A model generated the notes under the pieces. The model was not told the origin of the DNA. It saw only the letters and a list, made by a program, of their open reading frames with translations, and ran no database searches. Source: Bacillus pumilus (GTDB lineage: Bacteria; Bacillota; Bacilli; Bacillales; Bacillaceae). From it: 34,365 nucleotides of DNA. Positions 18,912 through 26,431 of this stretch are shown piece by piece. The translations under genes and the position numbers were made by a program. Numbering within the stretch: position 1 is the first letter of the stretch; each line of letters starts with the position of its first letter. Location: the NCBI GenBank assembly GCA_001938995.1, contig MKZN01000023.1, positions 1 to 34,365 on the forward strand, written 5' to 3'.

Positions 18912-19272
18912 AAAACATACCCATTCCTCTTTTTACCCTATAATTCCACATATTATCGTTTTCCTAATAGTTCCACACCGGAAATAAACCACAATTTTCC
19001 ACGAAAATCAAATATAATGAAATGGACACGCAAATATATCATATTACAAAAAATACAGTGCAAAAACACTATTTACCCTAAATATGGTTGTTGTTACAAT
19101 TTTTGTGTATCTTGTGGAAGGGAGTGATTAGCTTATATAAAAGACCTATACAGGGTTTAAGACATATTTCACTGTTTTTTCTTAAGGTATATTTTATAAT
19201 TGAGGCTTGAACAACAAGACTTTTCTAACATTATAAGCAGCCTCTTTATTAATTTTCTCGGAGGCGAAGAAC
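18912..19272. promoter_or_regulatory. Divergent control region between rap and the secreted-peptide gene
   Basis: This 361-bp AT-rich gap holds no supportable gene. TTCCAC occurs at 18944, 18971 and 18997, spaced 27 and 26 bp, upstream of rap, and once inverted (GTGGAA, 19114-19119). A -10 TATAAT at 19195-19200 without a good -35 lies about 73 bp before the peptide gene; TCGGAGGCG near 19259 is its ribosome binding site. No ComA box (TTGCGG-N4-CCGCAA) is seen. Confidence 0.45.
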
Positions 19273-19755
19273 ATGACTTTCAGAAAAAAATTTGTTCCTG
19301 TACTACTAAGCGCAACTTTATTAACTTCCGGTCTTAGTGTGACTACTGCGTTTGCAGAAGAGCCGGCTAAATCAACAGCACCAGTACATACGAAGGTGTA
19401 TAAAACTTCTTTACAACAAGCTGCAACAAATAACAGTACCAGCCCTGTTCAGTCCAACGCTTTAGCGGCTCAAAGTGCCGCAAACGGTGAAGTTTCTACT
19501 CAAGGGGTTGTTTCATGGTCATATAAACTTTTCCGAGGTGCTTTACGTTCTGGCGGGTGGTTACTGTCGAAGGCGTTAAAACCCTTTAATCCAAAGGCTG
19601 CTGCTTGGATCAGAAAGAATTCTGCCAAAATCGCAAATATAATGGATAAAGGGGAAAAGTGGACGGAAAAACAATTCACAAAAGCTTTTACTAAAATTGG
19701 CGCTCCTAAAGATGTTGCTAAAACTTTGGCAAAGTTCATCGTTAATCTTATCTAA
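19273..19755 (+). CDS. Secreted cationic peptide precursor, candidate bacteriocin
   Basis: The 160-residue precursor has a Sec signal peptide (residues 1-28, cleavage expected after TTAFA), a Ser/Thr/Gln/Ala-rich spacer (29-77), and a basic C-terminal domain (78-160) with 17 Lys/Arg against 4 Asp/Glu. This part carries Trp at 82, 96, 112 and 130 and ends in the amphipathic APKDVAKTLAKFIVNLI. The section from AAAWIRKNSAKI to the second Trp (EKW) has the Trp/Lys/Gly spacing of leaderless aureocin A53/lacticin Q-type bacteriocins. There are no cysteines. A terminator and then a multi-pass membrane protein gene follow. The antibacterial role is inferred. Confidence 0.6.
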   Translation: MTFRKKFVPVLLSATLLTSGLSVTTAFAEEPAKSTAPVHTKVYKTSLQQAATNNSTSPVQSNALAAQSAANGEVSTQGVVSWSYKLFRGALRSGGWLLSKALKPFNPKAAAWIRKNSAKIANIMDKGEKWTEKQFTKAFTKIGAPKDVAKTLAKFIVNLI

Positions 19756-19765
19756 ATATAAAAAT

Positions 19766-19796
19766 AAGTGCTATTAGTTTCTAATAGCGCTTTTTT
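19766..19796 (+). terminator. Terminator/attenuator between the peptide gene and the membrane-protein gene
   Basis: AAGTGCTATTAG (19766-19777) pairs with CTAATAGCGCTT (19781-19792) with a single G-T mismatch and a 3-nt loop, followed by six T. The ribosome binding site of the next gene starts 3 nt later, so downstream expression must come from read-through. Confidence 0.85.
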
Positions 19797-19809
19797 ATGG
19801 AGGGTATTC

Positions 19810-20379
19810 ATGTCTTTTTCATATGTGATTTCATTGACTTTTTTAATACTCCTTTTGGTGTCTATCATACTCTATACTTTCTTAAGAAAGAAAAACGTTG
19901 TAGATGAAGCCCCTGGTGCTATTGCTGCCGTTCTTCTTATTTTACTAATATTTTTTTCCCTAAGTATGGTTATTGCCCTTCCGACTGTCATGCTTTATTT
20001 AGTCTCATTGGGAGTGAATTTTCTTTTCGGTGAATACATAACTTATGATTCATTTTTCTCTTTGATTACCTTCTCTTTGTTAGTCAGTATCATTGTGATT
20101 TTTTGGTCATTTATAGTTTTATTTATAGGGAAGGGAATCACTTTTTTGTTAAAAAATCCAAAATGGACAACATATATTTTAGAATTTTTTGCTTCGTGGG
20201 CACTTATTTACTTCTCGATTAAATATGTACTTAATTTGAAAATAATTGAAGTTTCTATTTGGGGAAATGGGGTATTAATTTTATCTTTCTTTGTTAGCTT
20301 TTTATACATTGGTTTTGATATTATATCCTCTGCGCTTGATCAAAAAAATCAGAACACAGAAGACCCCCCCATCCAATAA
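19810..20379 (+). CDS. Multi-pass membrane protein, candidate immunity protein
   Basis: The product from ATG 19810 (GGAGGG at 7 nt) is 189 residues with about six hydrophobic segments, the first starting at the N-terminus and the last ending near residue 175, and a short polar tail. Nothing identifies an enzyme or transporter family. Placed directly behind a secreted cationic peptide gene, and reachable only by read-through of its terminator, it fits a self-protection protein. A membrane protein with another role in peptide export is possible. Confidence 0.6.
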   Translation: MSFSYVISLTFLILLLVSIILYTFLRKKNVVDEAPGAIAAVLLILLIFFSLSMVIALPTVMLYLVSLGVNFLFGEYITYDSFFSLITFSLLVSIIVIFWSFIVLFIGKGITFLLKNPKWTTYILEFFASWALIYFSIKYVLNLKIIEVSIWGNGVLILSFFVSFLYIGFDIISSALDQKNQNTEDPPIQ

Positions 20380-20400
20380 CGGAAGGGGGGTAATTGTTTT
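20364..20400 (+). terminator. Terminator after the membrane-protein gene
   Basis: CCCCCC (20365-20370) pairs with GGGGGG (20385-20390) across the stop codon, followed by TAATTGTTTT. Confidence 0.75.
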
Positions 20401-20437
20401 AAACATTTCACTATCTATAGTCATATGTTTATAGATC

Positions 20438-21061
20438 TTATTTTAATAGCTTTTCTAACGTTGCTTTAGTCTTTGGACCGTCAATGCCGTCAGCTGAAAG
20501 ACCGTGCATGAGCTGAAACCGCTTGACCGCATTCGCTGTTTTGGGTCCGTAATAGCCGTCAATGCCGTTGTTTTTAGCGCCTTTGTCCGGGTAGTAGTAA
20601 ACCGCCGCCAGGGCTTGCTGTACGGCTTTTACTGCTGATCCCTTTGTAAGAGGCTTTGTAACTTTTAAAATGCCTGTTGGCAAACTGTATGACTTTTTAG
20701 TAGTCTTGGAAGCTGCTGTTTTGGATGGTGCTGCTTTTGTTGGTTTGACTGTCGGTTTATTATTTGTATGAGCAATTGCGATCACCGCTTTGAAACTGTC
20801 CCAACGTTTAAGCAGCTTGCGGGGACAATCTTTGCCGCTCCAATGCTTATGTGAAACAACATTTGATAATAAAATTCCTTGTTCATGCATCAGTTGACGA
20901 ATAAGCCATTGAGCGTTTTCGACTGCCTTCTCAAAATTTCCGTCACTATTCTCGCAAATTTCAATTCCGATTGATTTCATATTGCCCGCTCCTCTGCCAT
21001 CCTCTGCGTGCCAACCGTTTTCGTTTAATGGTAAATGCTGATAAATCAAATTTTCATCAAT
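20438..21061 (-). pseudogene. xlyA: XlyA-like N-acetylmuramoyl-L-alanine amidase, 5'-truncated
   Basis: The frame carries the C-terminal two thirds of a PBSX XlyA-like lysin: the end of an Amidase_2 domain (IYQHLPLNENGWHA, SIGIEICENSDGNF, zinc-ligand region SHKHWSGKDCPRKLL), a Lys/Thr/Ala-rich linker, and a peptidoglycan-binding domain ending the protein (NNGIDGYYGPKTANAVKRFQ). About the first 60 residues, including the first zinc His of the HNTA region, are absent: similarity ends at DENLIYQ and a TGA lies three codons upstream. A TTG at 21049 could start a 203-residue product, but it would lack a zinc ligand. The missing part abuts a likewise truncated integrase gene. Confidence 0.85.
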
Positions 21062-21295
21062 GGAAAATCAGTTTCGGACAATCTCTTAAATCATGCAATG
21101 AAAAAGATTTTTGAGAAAAACAATTTATAAAGAATAACGGTTCATGGATTGAGGCATACACACGCTCCAATTATAATAGGTAAAAGAATTCCTACCCGAT
21201 CTATTGCAGATCGGCTTGGTAATACCCCCGAAATGATTCATCGAGTATATAGTATCTCATTTGAAGAATTAGAGCTTGACAGTGCACGCTTTTGA
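21062..21295 (+). pseudogene. Phage tyrosine integrase, C-terminal remnant
   Basis: One plus-strand frame reads NHAMKKIFEKNNL, an in-frame TAA, then RITVHGLRHTHAPIIIGKR, SIADRLGNTPEMIHRVYS and a TGA. HGLRHTHA contains the Arg-x-x-His box of tyrosine recombinases and the following part matches the region before the catalytic Tyr. About 300 upstream codons are absent. The remnant begins within a base or two of the point where the lysin relic loses similarity, so one deletion probably removed the body of a prophage. Confidence 0.8.
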
Positions 21296-21323
21296 AGATG
21301 CTATGAATTAATAACCCCCCTCT

Positions 21324-21347
21324 AAAACCCCAATTAACAAGGGTTTT
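21324..21347 (+). terminator. Terminator of the integrase relic
   Basis: AAAACCC (21324-21330) pairs with GGGTTTT (21341-21347), with one more T following, 29 bp after the integrase stop codon. Confidence 0.6.
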
Positions 21348-21387
21348 TGAAGTTATGTAACATTATATATTTTAATATGAACTAAGC

Positions 21388-21457
21388 AAAATTGCAAAAA
21401 AGCAATTTTAGTGGTGATGTCGGGGTTAAAATCACTAATTTACTCACTAAAATAGTG
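21388..21457. repeat. Cluster of overlapping palindromes beside the integrase relic
   Basis: AAAATTGC (21388-21395) pairs with GCAATTTT (21402-21409) around six A. ATTTTAGTG (21405-21413) pairs with CACTAAAAT (21445-21453), and CACTAAAATAGTG (21445-21457) is itself palindromic. Overlapping arms cannot all form together. The spot 3' of an integrase gene suggests an old attachment or regulatory region, unproven. Confidence 0.45.
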
Positions 21458-21484
21458 GTTTTATGACACTTGATCACAAAAAAT

Positions 21485-21517
21485 ATCCCGATTTCGGAGT
21501 TTTCACGAAATCAGGAT
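21485..21517 (-). terminator. Terminator of the TetR gene
   Basis: ATCCCGATTTCG (21485-21496) pairs with CGAAATCAGGAT (21506-21517) with one mismatch; on the minus strand ATTTTTTG follows. Confidence 0.7.
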
Positions 21518-21574
21518 GATTGGTACTATCCGTAATTCTTATGATCATAACAAATCACACCTTCCAACAAATAT

Positions 21575-22147
21575 CTATTCGTTAATTGACCTAAAATCAA
21601 TGCCAGATAGAATATAAGGGACGGCGGATTGGATAAATGCCTCCGGTGATATCTGATTGCTCCTTCTTCTCCATTCTACAGAAGCGCCATAGATTCCCCA
21701 GCTTAATAGGACCGCAGTCACTTTTAGTGATTCATCCTCTTTTATGTTGCGCTGTTTTAACAACATTTTATAAAAAACAACTTCGAGCTGATCTCTAATA
21801 ATACGGGCAATCGTCTCTTCATATCCTCTATGACAACGACTAGATAATGACGTTTGAAAATTTGTAATTGCTTTAAAGATGTGAACGAAAGCTTCTTCAT
21901 TTAGTTCATCATTTTGATAGAAATCATAATTCAAATTAACTAACAATACTTCAGATAGCACTTTCTCTAGTAAGTCATATATATCTTCAAAATGATAATA
22001 AAAAGTAGCCCGATTGATCATGGCTTCTGTCGTTATATCCTTTATGGTAATATCCTTAAATTCCTTTTTCCCTGAAAGTTCTATGAAAGAATCCATAATT
22101 AATTTACGAGTACGTAGAACGCGGGGGTCTATCTTTGATTGAGTCAT
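21575..22147 (-). CDS. TetR/AcrR-family transcriptional regulator
   Basis: The 190-residue protein opens with a TetR HTH (residues about 12-58: TRKLIMDSFIELSGKKEFKD, ITTEAMINRATFYYHFEDIY), followed by a mostly helical ligand-binding part and a TetR_C-like end. ATG 22147 follows TAGGAG at 9 nt. It is divergent from the DsbA-family gene, and the gap holds a 16-bp palindrome of TetR type, so it likely controls that gene and itself. Confidence 0.85.
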   Translation of the reverse strand: MTQSKIDPRVLRTRKLIMDSFIELSGKKEFKDITIKDITTEAMINRATFYYHFEDIYDLLEKVLSEVLLVNLNYDFYQNDELNEEAFVHIFKAITNFQTSLSSRCHRGYEETIARIIRDQLEVVFYKMLLKQRNIKEDESLKVTAVLLSWGIYGASVEWRRRSNQISPEAFIQSAVPYILSGIDFRSINE

Positions 22148-22186
22148 TTCGCTACCACTCCTACTTTTTCAACAAATGATGAAATG

Positions 22187-22202
22187 TGTTGTATATACGA
22201 CA
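22187..22202. promoter_or_regulatory. Candidate TetR operator
   Basis: TGTTGTATATACGACA is a 16-bp palindrome (TGTnGTATATACnACA) broken only at one symmetrical pair. It lies 40 bp upstream of the TetR start codon in the divergent gap, a usual place for an autoregulatory operator. Confidence 0.55.
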
Positions 22203-22221
22203 AAATAACCAGACTATTGGT

Positions 22222-22240
22222 GTTGATGATTATCATTATG
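22222..22240. promoter_or_regulatory. Candidate Fur box
   Basis: The 19-mer from 22222 matches the Fur consensus GATAATGATWATCATTATC at about 16 of 19 positions, with TGATTATCATTAT (22227-22239) perfect. It lies in the gap between the TetR gene and the DsbA-family gene. Iron control of either gene is inferred only. Confidence 0.4.
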
Positions 22241-22420
22241 ACTTAAGATGAAATTGTAAACAAATAAAAGACTTTGTGTTTTTGAAAATCAAGGCGGAAT
22301 TACGCCATTTCCAATAACAATTGCAGGAGGAATTGTCATGGTGCTTTGAAAACGAATAAATATGAATAAAAGCGAGGTATTGTCCTCGATATTATATCAA
22401 AAGAAATGAGGGAACCGGAA

Positions 22421-23347
22421 TTGAAAAACAATCAAATGATGTGTGATGTAAATACAGGTGTATGTGGGCCAGCAAAAGAGGATGACATGGAGATCATTGA
22501 CTTTAATCAGCCAAAAAAATCAATCAATCTTTATTATGTGACGGACCCTATTTGTTCTCATTGTTGGGCAATTGAACCCGTTCTTCGTCGTTTTGTAGAG
22601 CAGTATGGAGAATATTTTCAGTTTCATACAGTGATGGGTGGCTTGCTGGAAAAATGGCATGACGGCCCTATTGATCCTGCCAACGGAATTTATAAACCAG
22701 CTGATGTGGCTGGCCACTGGAGAGAAGTAGGAGAACATTCAAGAATGCCGATTGATGGCTCACTCATGATTGACAATCCCGTTCAATCTTCTTATCCACC
22801 TTCTCGTGTATTTAAAGTGATCCAAAAACATCATCATGATGCGTTAGCATTTGAATATTTACGTCGCGCCAGAGAAGCACTGTTTGCATTTAATCAAAAC
22901 ATTTCTGATTCAGCGATTTTGATTGAAATCGTCAATCAGCTTGGACTAGATGGTGAAGCGATTGTCACTGAGGCAGAAAAACCAACCGGACAACAATTAT
23001 TAAACGAAGATTTACAATTAACTAGAAGTTTAGGGGTCAGAGGATTTCCGACGATTATGATGGTCAATGAGGAAAACAAAGGCATCAAAATTGTTGGTGG
23101 CCGTCCGCTTGAATCCTATGTAGACGGGTTAAAGAAAGTTCTCAATCAAGAAGAACTCAAGCCAAAACCACAACCGCCTCTGTCAAGTTTGCTAAAAAAA
23201 GAAAAACTTCTTTATTCGAAAGAAATTGAAGTCATGTATGATGTGAATCAAGCGGATGTTCCATCTTTTGTTGAAAAAGAGATTCCAGTCGACGATTATC
23301 AAAAGAAGGACGTTTTAGGCGAAGCTTATTATACAACGATGAAATAA
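22421..23347 (+). CDS. DsbA-family thioredoxin-fold protein (SpxH/FrnE-like)
   Basis: From TTG 22421 the product has 308 residues. A thioredoxin-fold core begins near residue 35 with the redox-type motif DPICSHCWAIEP (CxxC), and the cis-proline region is GVRGFPTIMMV. There is no signal peptide, so it acts in the cytoplasm. A second Cys pair lies at the N-terminus (MMCDVNTGVCG). The C-terminal 90 residues form a charged extension. It resembles the DsbA-like ClpXP adaptor SpxH (YjbH) and FrnE-type isomerases; substrate unknown. GAGGGA precedes the TTG at 6 nt, while an ATG at 22406 has no such site. Confidence 0.75.
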   Translation: MKNNQMMCDVNTGVCGPAKEDDMEIIDFNQPKKSINLYYVTDPICSHCWAIEPVLRRFVEQYGEYFQFHTVMGGLLEKWHDGPIDPANGIYKPADVAGHWREVGEHSRMPIDGSLMIDNPVQSSYPPSRVFKVIQKHHHDALAFEYLRRAREALFAFNQNISDSAILIEIVNQLGLDGEAIVTEAEKPTGQQLLNEDLQLTRSLGVRGFPTIMMVNEENKGIKIVGGRPLESYVDGLKKVLNQEELKPKPQPPLSSLLKKEKLLYSKEIEVMYDVNQADVPSFVEKEIPVDDYQKKDVLGEAYYTTMK

Positions 23348-23398
23348 AGAGAGAGACTTCTCAAGAGAAGTACTCCTAGATTGTAGAGAACTGAAAAA

Positions 23399-23424
23399 GG
23401 TGGTGACTCACATCAGTCACCACC
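23399..23424. terminator. Hairpin between the DsbA-family gene and the anti-sigma gene
   Basis: GGTGGTGACT (23399-23408) pairs perfectly with AGTCACCACC (23415-23424). On the minus strand CTTTTTC follows, so it probably ends the sigma/anti-sigma transcript. Confidence 0.65.
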
Positions 23425-23452
23425 CAAATCAAATCTACCAGCCCTAAATGAC

Positions 23453-24868
23453 CTACTTCACTGTTCCATCTTCTTCGACCGGAAGTTGAACAGTGAATGG
23501 TTTTAATTTTTTCGCAGGGACAAAATGTGAAAAGTTGAATAATAACACGGTATTTTCCATCTTAAAGTGTTCTATTTTTTCATTCCCGTTTAGTTCAAAT
23601 GTAGATTGATAGTGTGCTGTTGCTTTATCCATTGTTTTGACTTGATTCAATGAAATGGAGTGGTTTTTAGGAGTCCACGAATGTTCATTTTCAATTCTTG
23701 CTCTATATGTCTCATCCACTAACAAAAAAGCATTTTCAAGGTTATGATGAATATGGTCTTGACTCACGCTTTTCGGGAGTCCTGTCAGTTGATAATCTAT
23801 CACTAATTTCTCGCCATTTTGAATCACATCATTTACCTGTAAGCCGAGATCCAAGCGCTCGCTTTTTAAGGTAAATGTTTTTTTATCTAAACGGCTCTCT
23901 ACTGTTGGATCCGCTATACTTATTTGCGGATAAAATGTAAGAGATGTTGCGTTTGGATTTAATTTCGTCATATCTCTTCTCACAGTACTATGATATCCAT
24001 CTTTTTGTTCAGAATCCTCGTCATCTATCTCATTTCCAAAACGATATACGGTCCCGTGATTATCAATGGCTTTTAATATATAAATGTGATCATCATTAAA
24101 TTTTTTCACAGTCTCATACACAAGTGAAGATGAGGCTTTCGCTGTTAAAATTTCTTTAAGATGGACGCTAACTTCATCGTCCGCATATTCCTTTTCATAA
24201 TTTAGAGCAACTGTCCTATTTTTTTCTTGTTGAATGGGGATATTAAACTTCCATTCTCCTTTGATGCCATTAATAGAATGAATCGTAAATGGCAGTGTGA
24301 AATTCTCATTCAGTGAATTAAATGGATACTGTATTTTCCACTGAAATTGATAGCCATTTTCTCCTTTCATTATTTCTTTGGACATATTTAACCAAGGATC
24401 ATCATCACCTTTATATTGACCAAAATTCACATCAAAACTGACTTCGCCTTCTTCGTTGATCCCATTATCCACTTTTTCATTTACAAAACCCGTAATTGAC
24501 ACCATACCCCCATCAAAGTACACACTAGTCAATTTGACAGTCACTCCATTTTTTGTCATGGATTGATTGAGTTCAGTAACCGCCTGTTGATTAACTAAAT
24601 CAACACCTGTTGTATCATCAAACCCTTGAAAAATAGCACCAATTAAAGGGGCTTTGGCCAGCACCTTATTCATCGTTGGGCTAATAAATCCTGAAGCCAT
24701 GATAATGCCAACAATCGCAGCAGTAGTGACTACAACAGTAATAATTTTCCTTTTATTCCTAAATGATCGATCTACATCTTTGTTGATCCCTTTAGAAATA
24801 GCATGAAATACTTTTTCTTTTGGTACAGGTATTTGTTCCAATGCCTCATTGAATTCTTTGTGATCCAT
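23453..24868 (-). CDS. Membrane-bound anti-sigma factor, DUF4179 family
   Basis: The 471-residue protein has a short cytoplasmic N-terminus, one membrane segment (about residues 42-60, [20 protein letters not shown]) and a large outer domain of DUF4179/DUF5643 type (starting [19 protein letters not shown]). Such proteins are encoded directly behind ECF sigma genes and hold the sigma factor inactive at the membrane. ATG 24868 follows GAGGAGG and overlaps the end of the upstream sigma frame (before its frameshift is considered). With the sigma gene broken, its partner may be absent. Confidence 0.82.
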   Translation of the reverse strand: MDHKEFNEALEQIPVPKEKVFHAISKGINKDVDRSFRNKRKIITVVVTTAAIVGIIMASGFISPTMNKVLAKAPLIGAIFQGFDDTTGVDLVNQQAVTELNQSMTKNGVTVKLTSVYFDGGMVSITGFVNEKVDNGINEEGEVSFDVNFGQYKGDDDPWLNMSKEIMKGENGYQFQWKIQYPFNSLNENFTLPFTIHSINGIKGEWKFNIPIQQEKNRTVALNYEKEYADDEVSVHLKEILTAKASSSLVYETVKKFNDDHIYILKAIDNHGTVYRFGNEIDDEDSEQKDGYHSTVRRDMTKLNPNATSLTFYPQISIADPTVESRLDKKTFTLKSERLDLGLQVNDVIQNGEKLVIDYQLTGLPKSVSQDHIHHNLENAFLLVDETYRARIENEHSWTPKNHSISLNQVKTMDKATAHYQSTFELNGNEKIEHFKMENTVLLFNFSHFVPAKKLKPFTVQLPVEEDGTVK

Positions 24869-25399
24869 GACTTGCGTCCTCCTCACGTTTGTAAATCTTT
24901 CTTAACTCTGCTTTTCCTCTACTTAAATAAGTTTTGACGGTATTCTCGGGAATCTCCATCACATGGCTGATGGTTTTGATTGAGTAATCGTAATAATAGA
25001 ATAATAGAATGGCTGTACGAAAATTAGTCTCAACTGCTGAACCGCATGAAGAAGCGCTGAAGGCTCTTCCATGTTTGTATTTGATTCATCCGGCAAGTTA
25101 GTTAATAATTCGTCACTCAATGGAATGACATTGTCCCTTTTCTTTATGACATTTCCAGCACAGCGAATCACAATTCTAGTGAACCAGGTCGTAAAATACT
25201 CTGGATTTTTTAACGAGTGGATGGACTTATAGGCTTGATAGGTAGCCTCTTGTACTACGTTCAATGCATCTGCTTCGTTATGTACATAAAGATAAGCGGT
25301 TCGGTAGATTCTTTCATAATGATGTTGAACCAGCCTTTCAAAAGCGTTTTTGTTACCTTTGATTGCTTTTTTTACTAATCGGTGGATATCTGCTTCCAT
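24846..25399 (-). pseudogene. ECF-type RNA polymerase sigma factor, frameshifted before region 4
   Basis: The first frame gives region 2 (AFERLVQHHYERIYRTAYLY, DALNVVQEATYQAYKSI) and the link to region 4, then shifts near 25016-25026 and ends after a meaningless tail at 24959. The next frame continues sensibly: NFRTAILLFYYYDYSIKTIS, then [20 protein letters not shown], a clear region 4 helix-turn-helix, ending at a TGA (24846) inside the anti-sigma gene. Restoring one A (CTAATTTT to CTAAATTTT) rejoins them to about 184 residues. It is either a real null mutation, a sequencing error, or a slippery site. Confidence 0.85.
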
Positions 25400-25425
25400 C
25401 AATGCTCCCCCTTCCTCTATTAGTG

Positions 25426-25450
25426 GACTCTAGACCTATTAAAAGTTTCA
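25426..25450 (-). promoter_or_regulatory. Possible ECF-type autoregulatory promoter
   Basis: Read on the minus strand, TGAAAC (25450-25445) is followed after 15 nt by AGTC (25429-25426). ECF sigma factors of Bacillus often recognise TGAAAC-N16-CGTC and drive their own genes. The -10 match is only partial. Confidence 0.3.
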
Positions 25451-25593
25451 AAACAAGAAAATTTATTTAAGTTCAAAAAATAAACAAAAGATGTCATTCT
25501 CAAACAACAATGACTACATTCTTTCAAAAAGTAAGAGTGGATACATAAACATGTACCGAACTCAAACAACCTTGCGAATAGAACAAAATGAAA

Positions 25594-25641
25594 GAAGAAG
25601 GAGCTGAGAATCTTTTTTACCGGATTCTGAGCTCCTTCTTC
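25594..25641. terminator. Long hairpin between the sigma and MaoC genes
   Basis: A 19-bp stem with one mismatch: GAAGAAGGAGCTGAGAATC (25594-25612) with GATTCTGAGCTCCTTCTTC (25623-25641). On the minus strand it lies after the MaoC gene and is followed by TTTCATTTTG, so it is probably that gene's terminator. The rest of the 320-bp gap from 25403 to 25722 holds nothing else that I can support apart from the possible promoter. Confidence 0.65.
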
Positions 25642-25722
25642 TTATTCTTGTATTCAATGCACAGCTGAACAAGAGTCCAACAAAATAAATGAAAAAATAT
25701 TGTTCAAATTGCAAAACTATCC

Positions 25723-26148
25723 TTATCGCTTTATCAATACAGATAAATCACCCTCAAATACTTTTTCTTCTTTATCGTTAAATGTGGATAACATTACAGT
25801 AAGAATGCCTGTTTTATTTTTCTTTTCTCTTATATCAATTACCTCAACGATAGTATGTAATTCATCATCTGGATACACGGGCTTGATAAAGTTTATATGA
25901 TTCATCTGTGTTCCAGCAATGACATCATCACCGTAGGCTCCTTGTTCAATCCATAGCTTAAATGAAATAGCTAGCGTTTGTATTCCTGAAGCAATGATTC
26001 CATTAAATCTTCCCTGATTTGCTTTTTCCTCATCCAAATGCATATATTGAGGGTCATATTCTCCTGCAAATCTCATAATATCTTCCTTTGATAATTTAAA
26101 TGACTTAGTTTCAAACTTCTGTCCAATTGCAAACTCGTTTAACTTCAT
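25723..26148 (-). CDS. MaoC-like dehydratase / (R)-enoyl-CoA hydratase family protein
   Basis: The 141-residue protein has a single hot-dog fold with the hydratase motif FAGEYDPQYMHLDEEKA (catalytic Asp and His positions) and GIIASGIQTL. Members hydrate enoyl-CoA substrates. ATG 26148 follows GAGGAG. It stands alone between terminators, so the pathway is not shown by context. Confidence 0.85.
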   Translation of the reverse strand: MKLNEFAIGQKFETKSFKLSKEDIMRFAGEYDPQYMHLDEEKANQGRFNGIIASGIQTLAISFKLWIEQGAYGDDVIAGTQMNHINFIKPVYPDDELHTIVEVIDIREKKNKTGILTVMLSTFNDKEEKVFEGDLSVLIKR

Positions 26149-26276
26149 AAATACTCCTCTGTTTATTTATCATTGTATTTGGTTTAGATTGCAGTAATCT
26201 TCTCGTATCAATAAGTCAGAATATAGTCAAAGCCTACCTTCGCTGTGACCAAATTATCCTCGTACTTTAAATGACA

Positions 26277-26303
26277 ATAGAGCGACCATAGAAGCCGCTC
26301 TAT
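26277..26303 (-). terminator. Hairpin downstream of rlmCD
   Basis: ATAGAGCG (26277-26284) pairs perfectly with CGCTCTAT (26296-26303). It lies about 130 bp after the rlmCD stop codon; the T run is weak. A separate perfect palindrome AAAAACCGGTTTTT sits at 26362-26375 in the same gap and may act earlier on the same transcript. Confidence 0.45.
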
Positions 26304-26431
26304 CAAAAATACGCAATCATGACTGCATGCCTTGTTTTACTTCCGAAAGCTAAAACAGCCAAAAAACCGGTTTTTATATAAAATCAGAAGGTTAAGTGGT
26401 CAAATATGATTTATCGGCTCTTCAACCCTTA

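Noticed and set aside
18849..19127. 92-codon open frame across the rap promoter region
   Set aside because: It starts inside rap on the other strand, has no ribosome binding site, and its composition is not protein-like.
21049..21051. TTG start making the lysin relic a functional 203-residue amidase
   Set aside because: Similarity to XlyA continues upstream of this codon until an in-frame stop, and the product would lack the first zinc-binding histidine.
17336..21366. AACATTATA repeated near 17340 and 21359 as phage attachment cores
   Set aside because: Only nine AT-rich bases, and a third copy occurs near 19229; this is expected by chance in such sequence.
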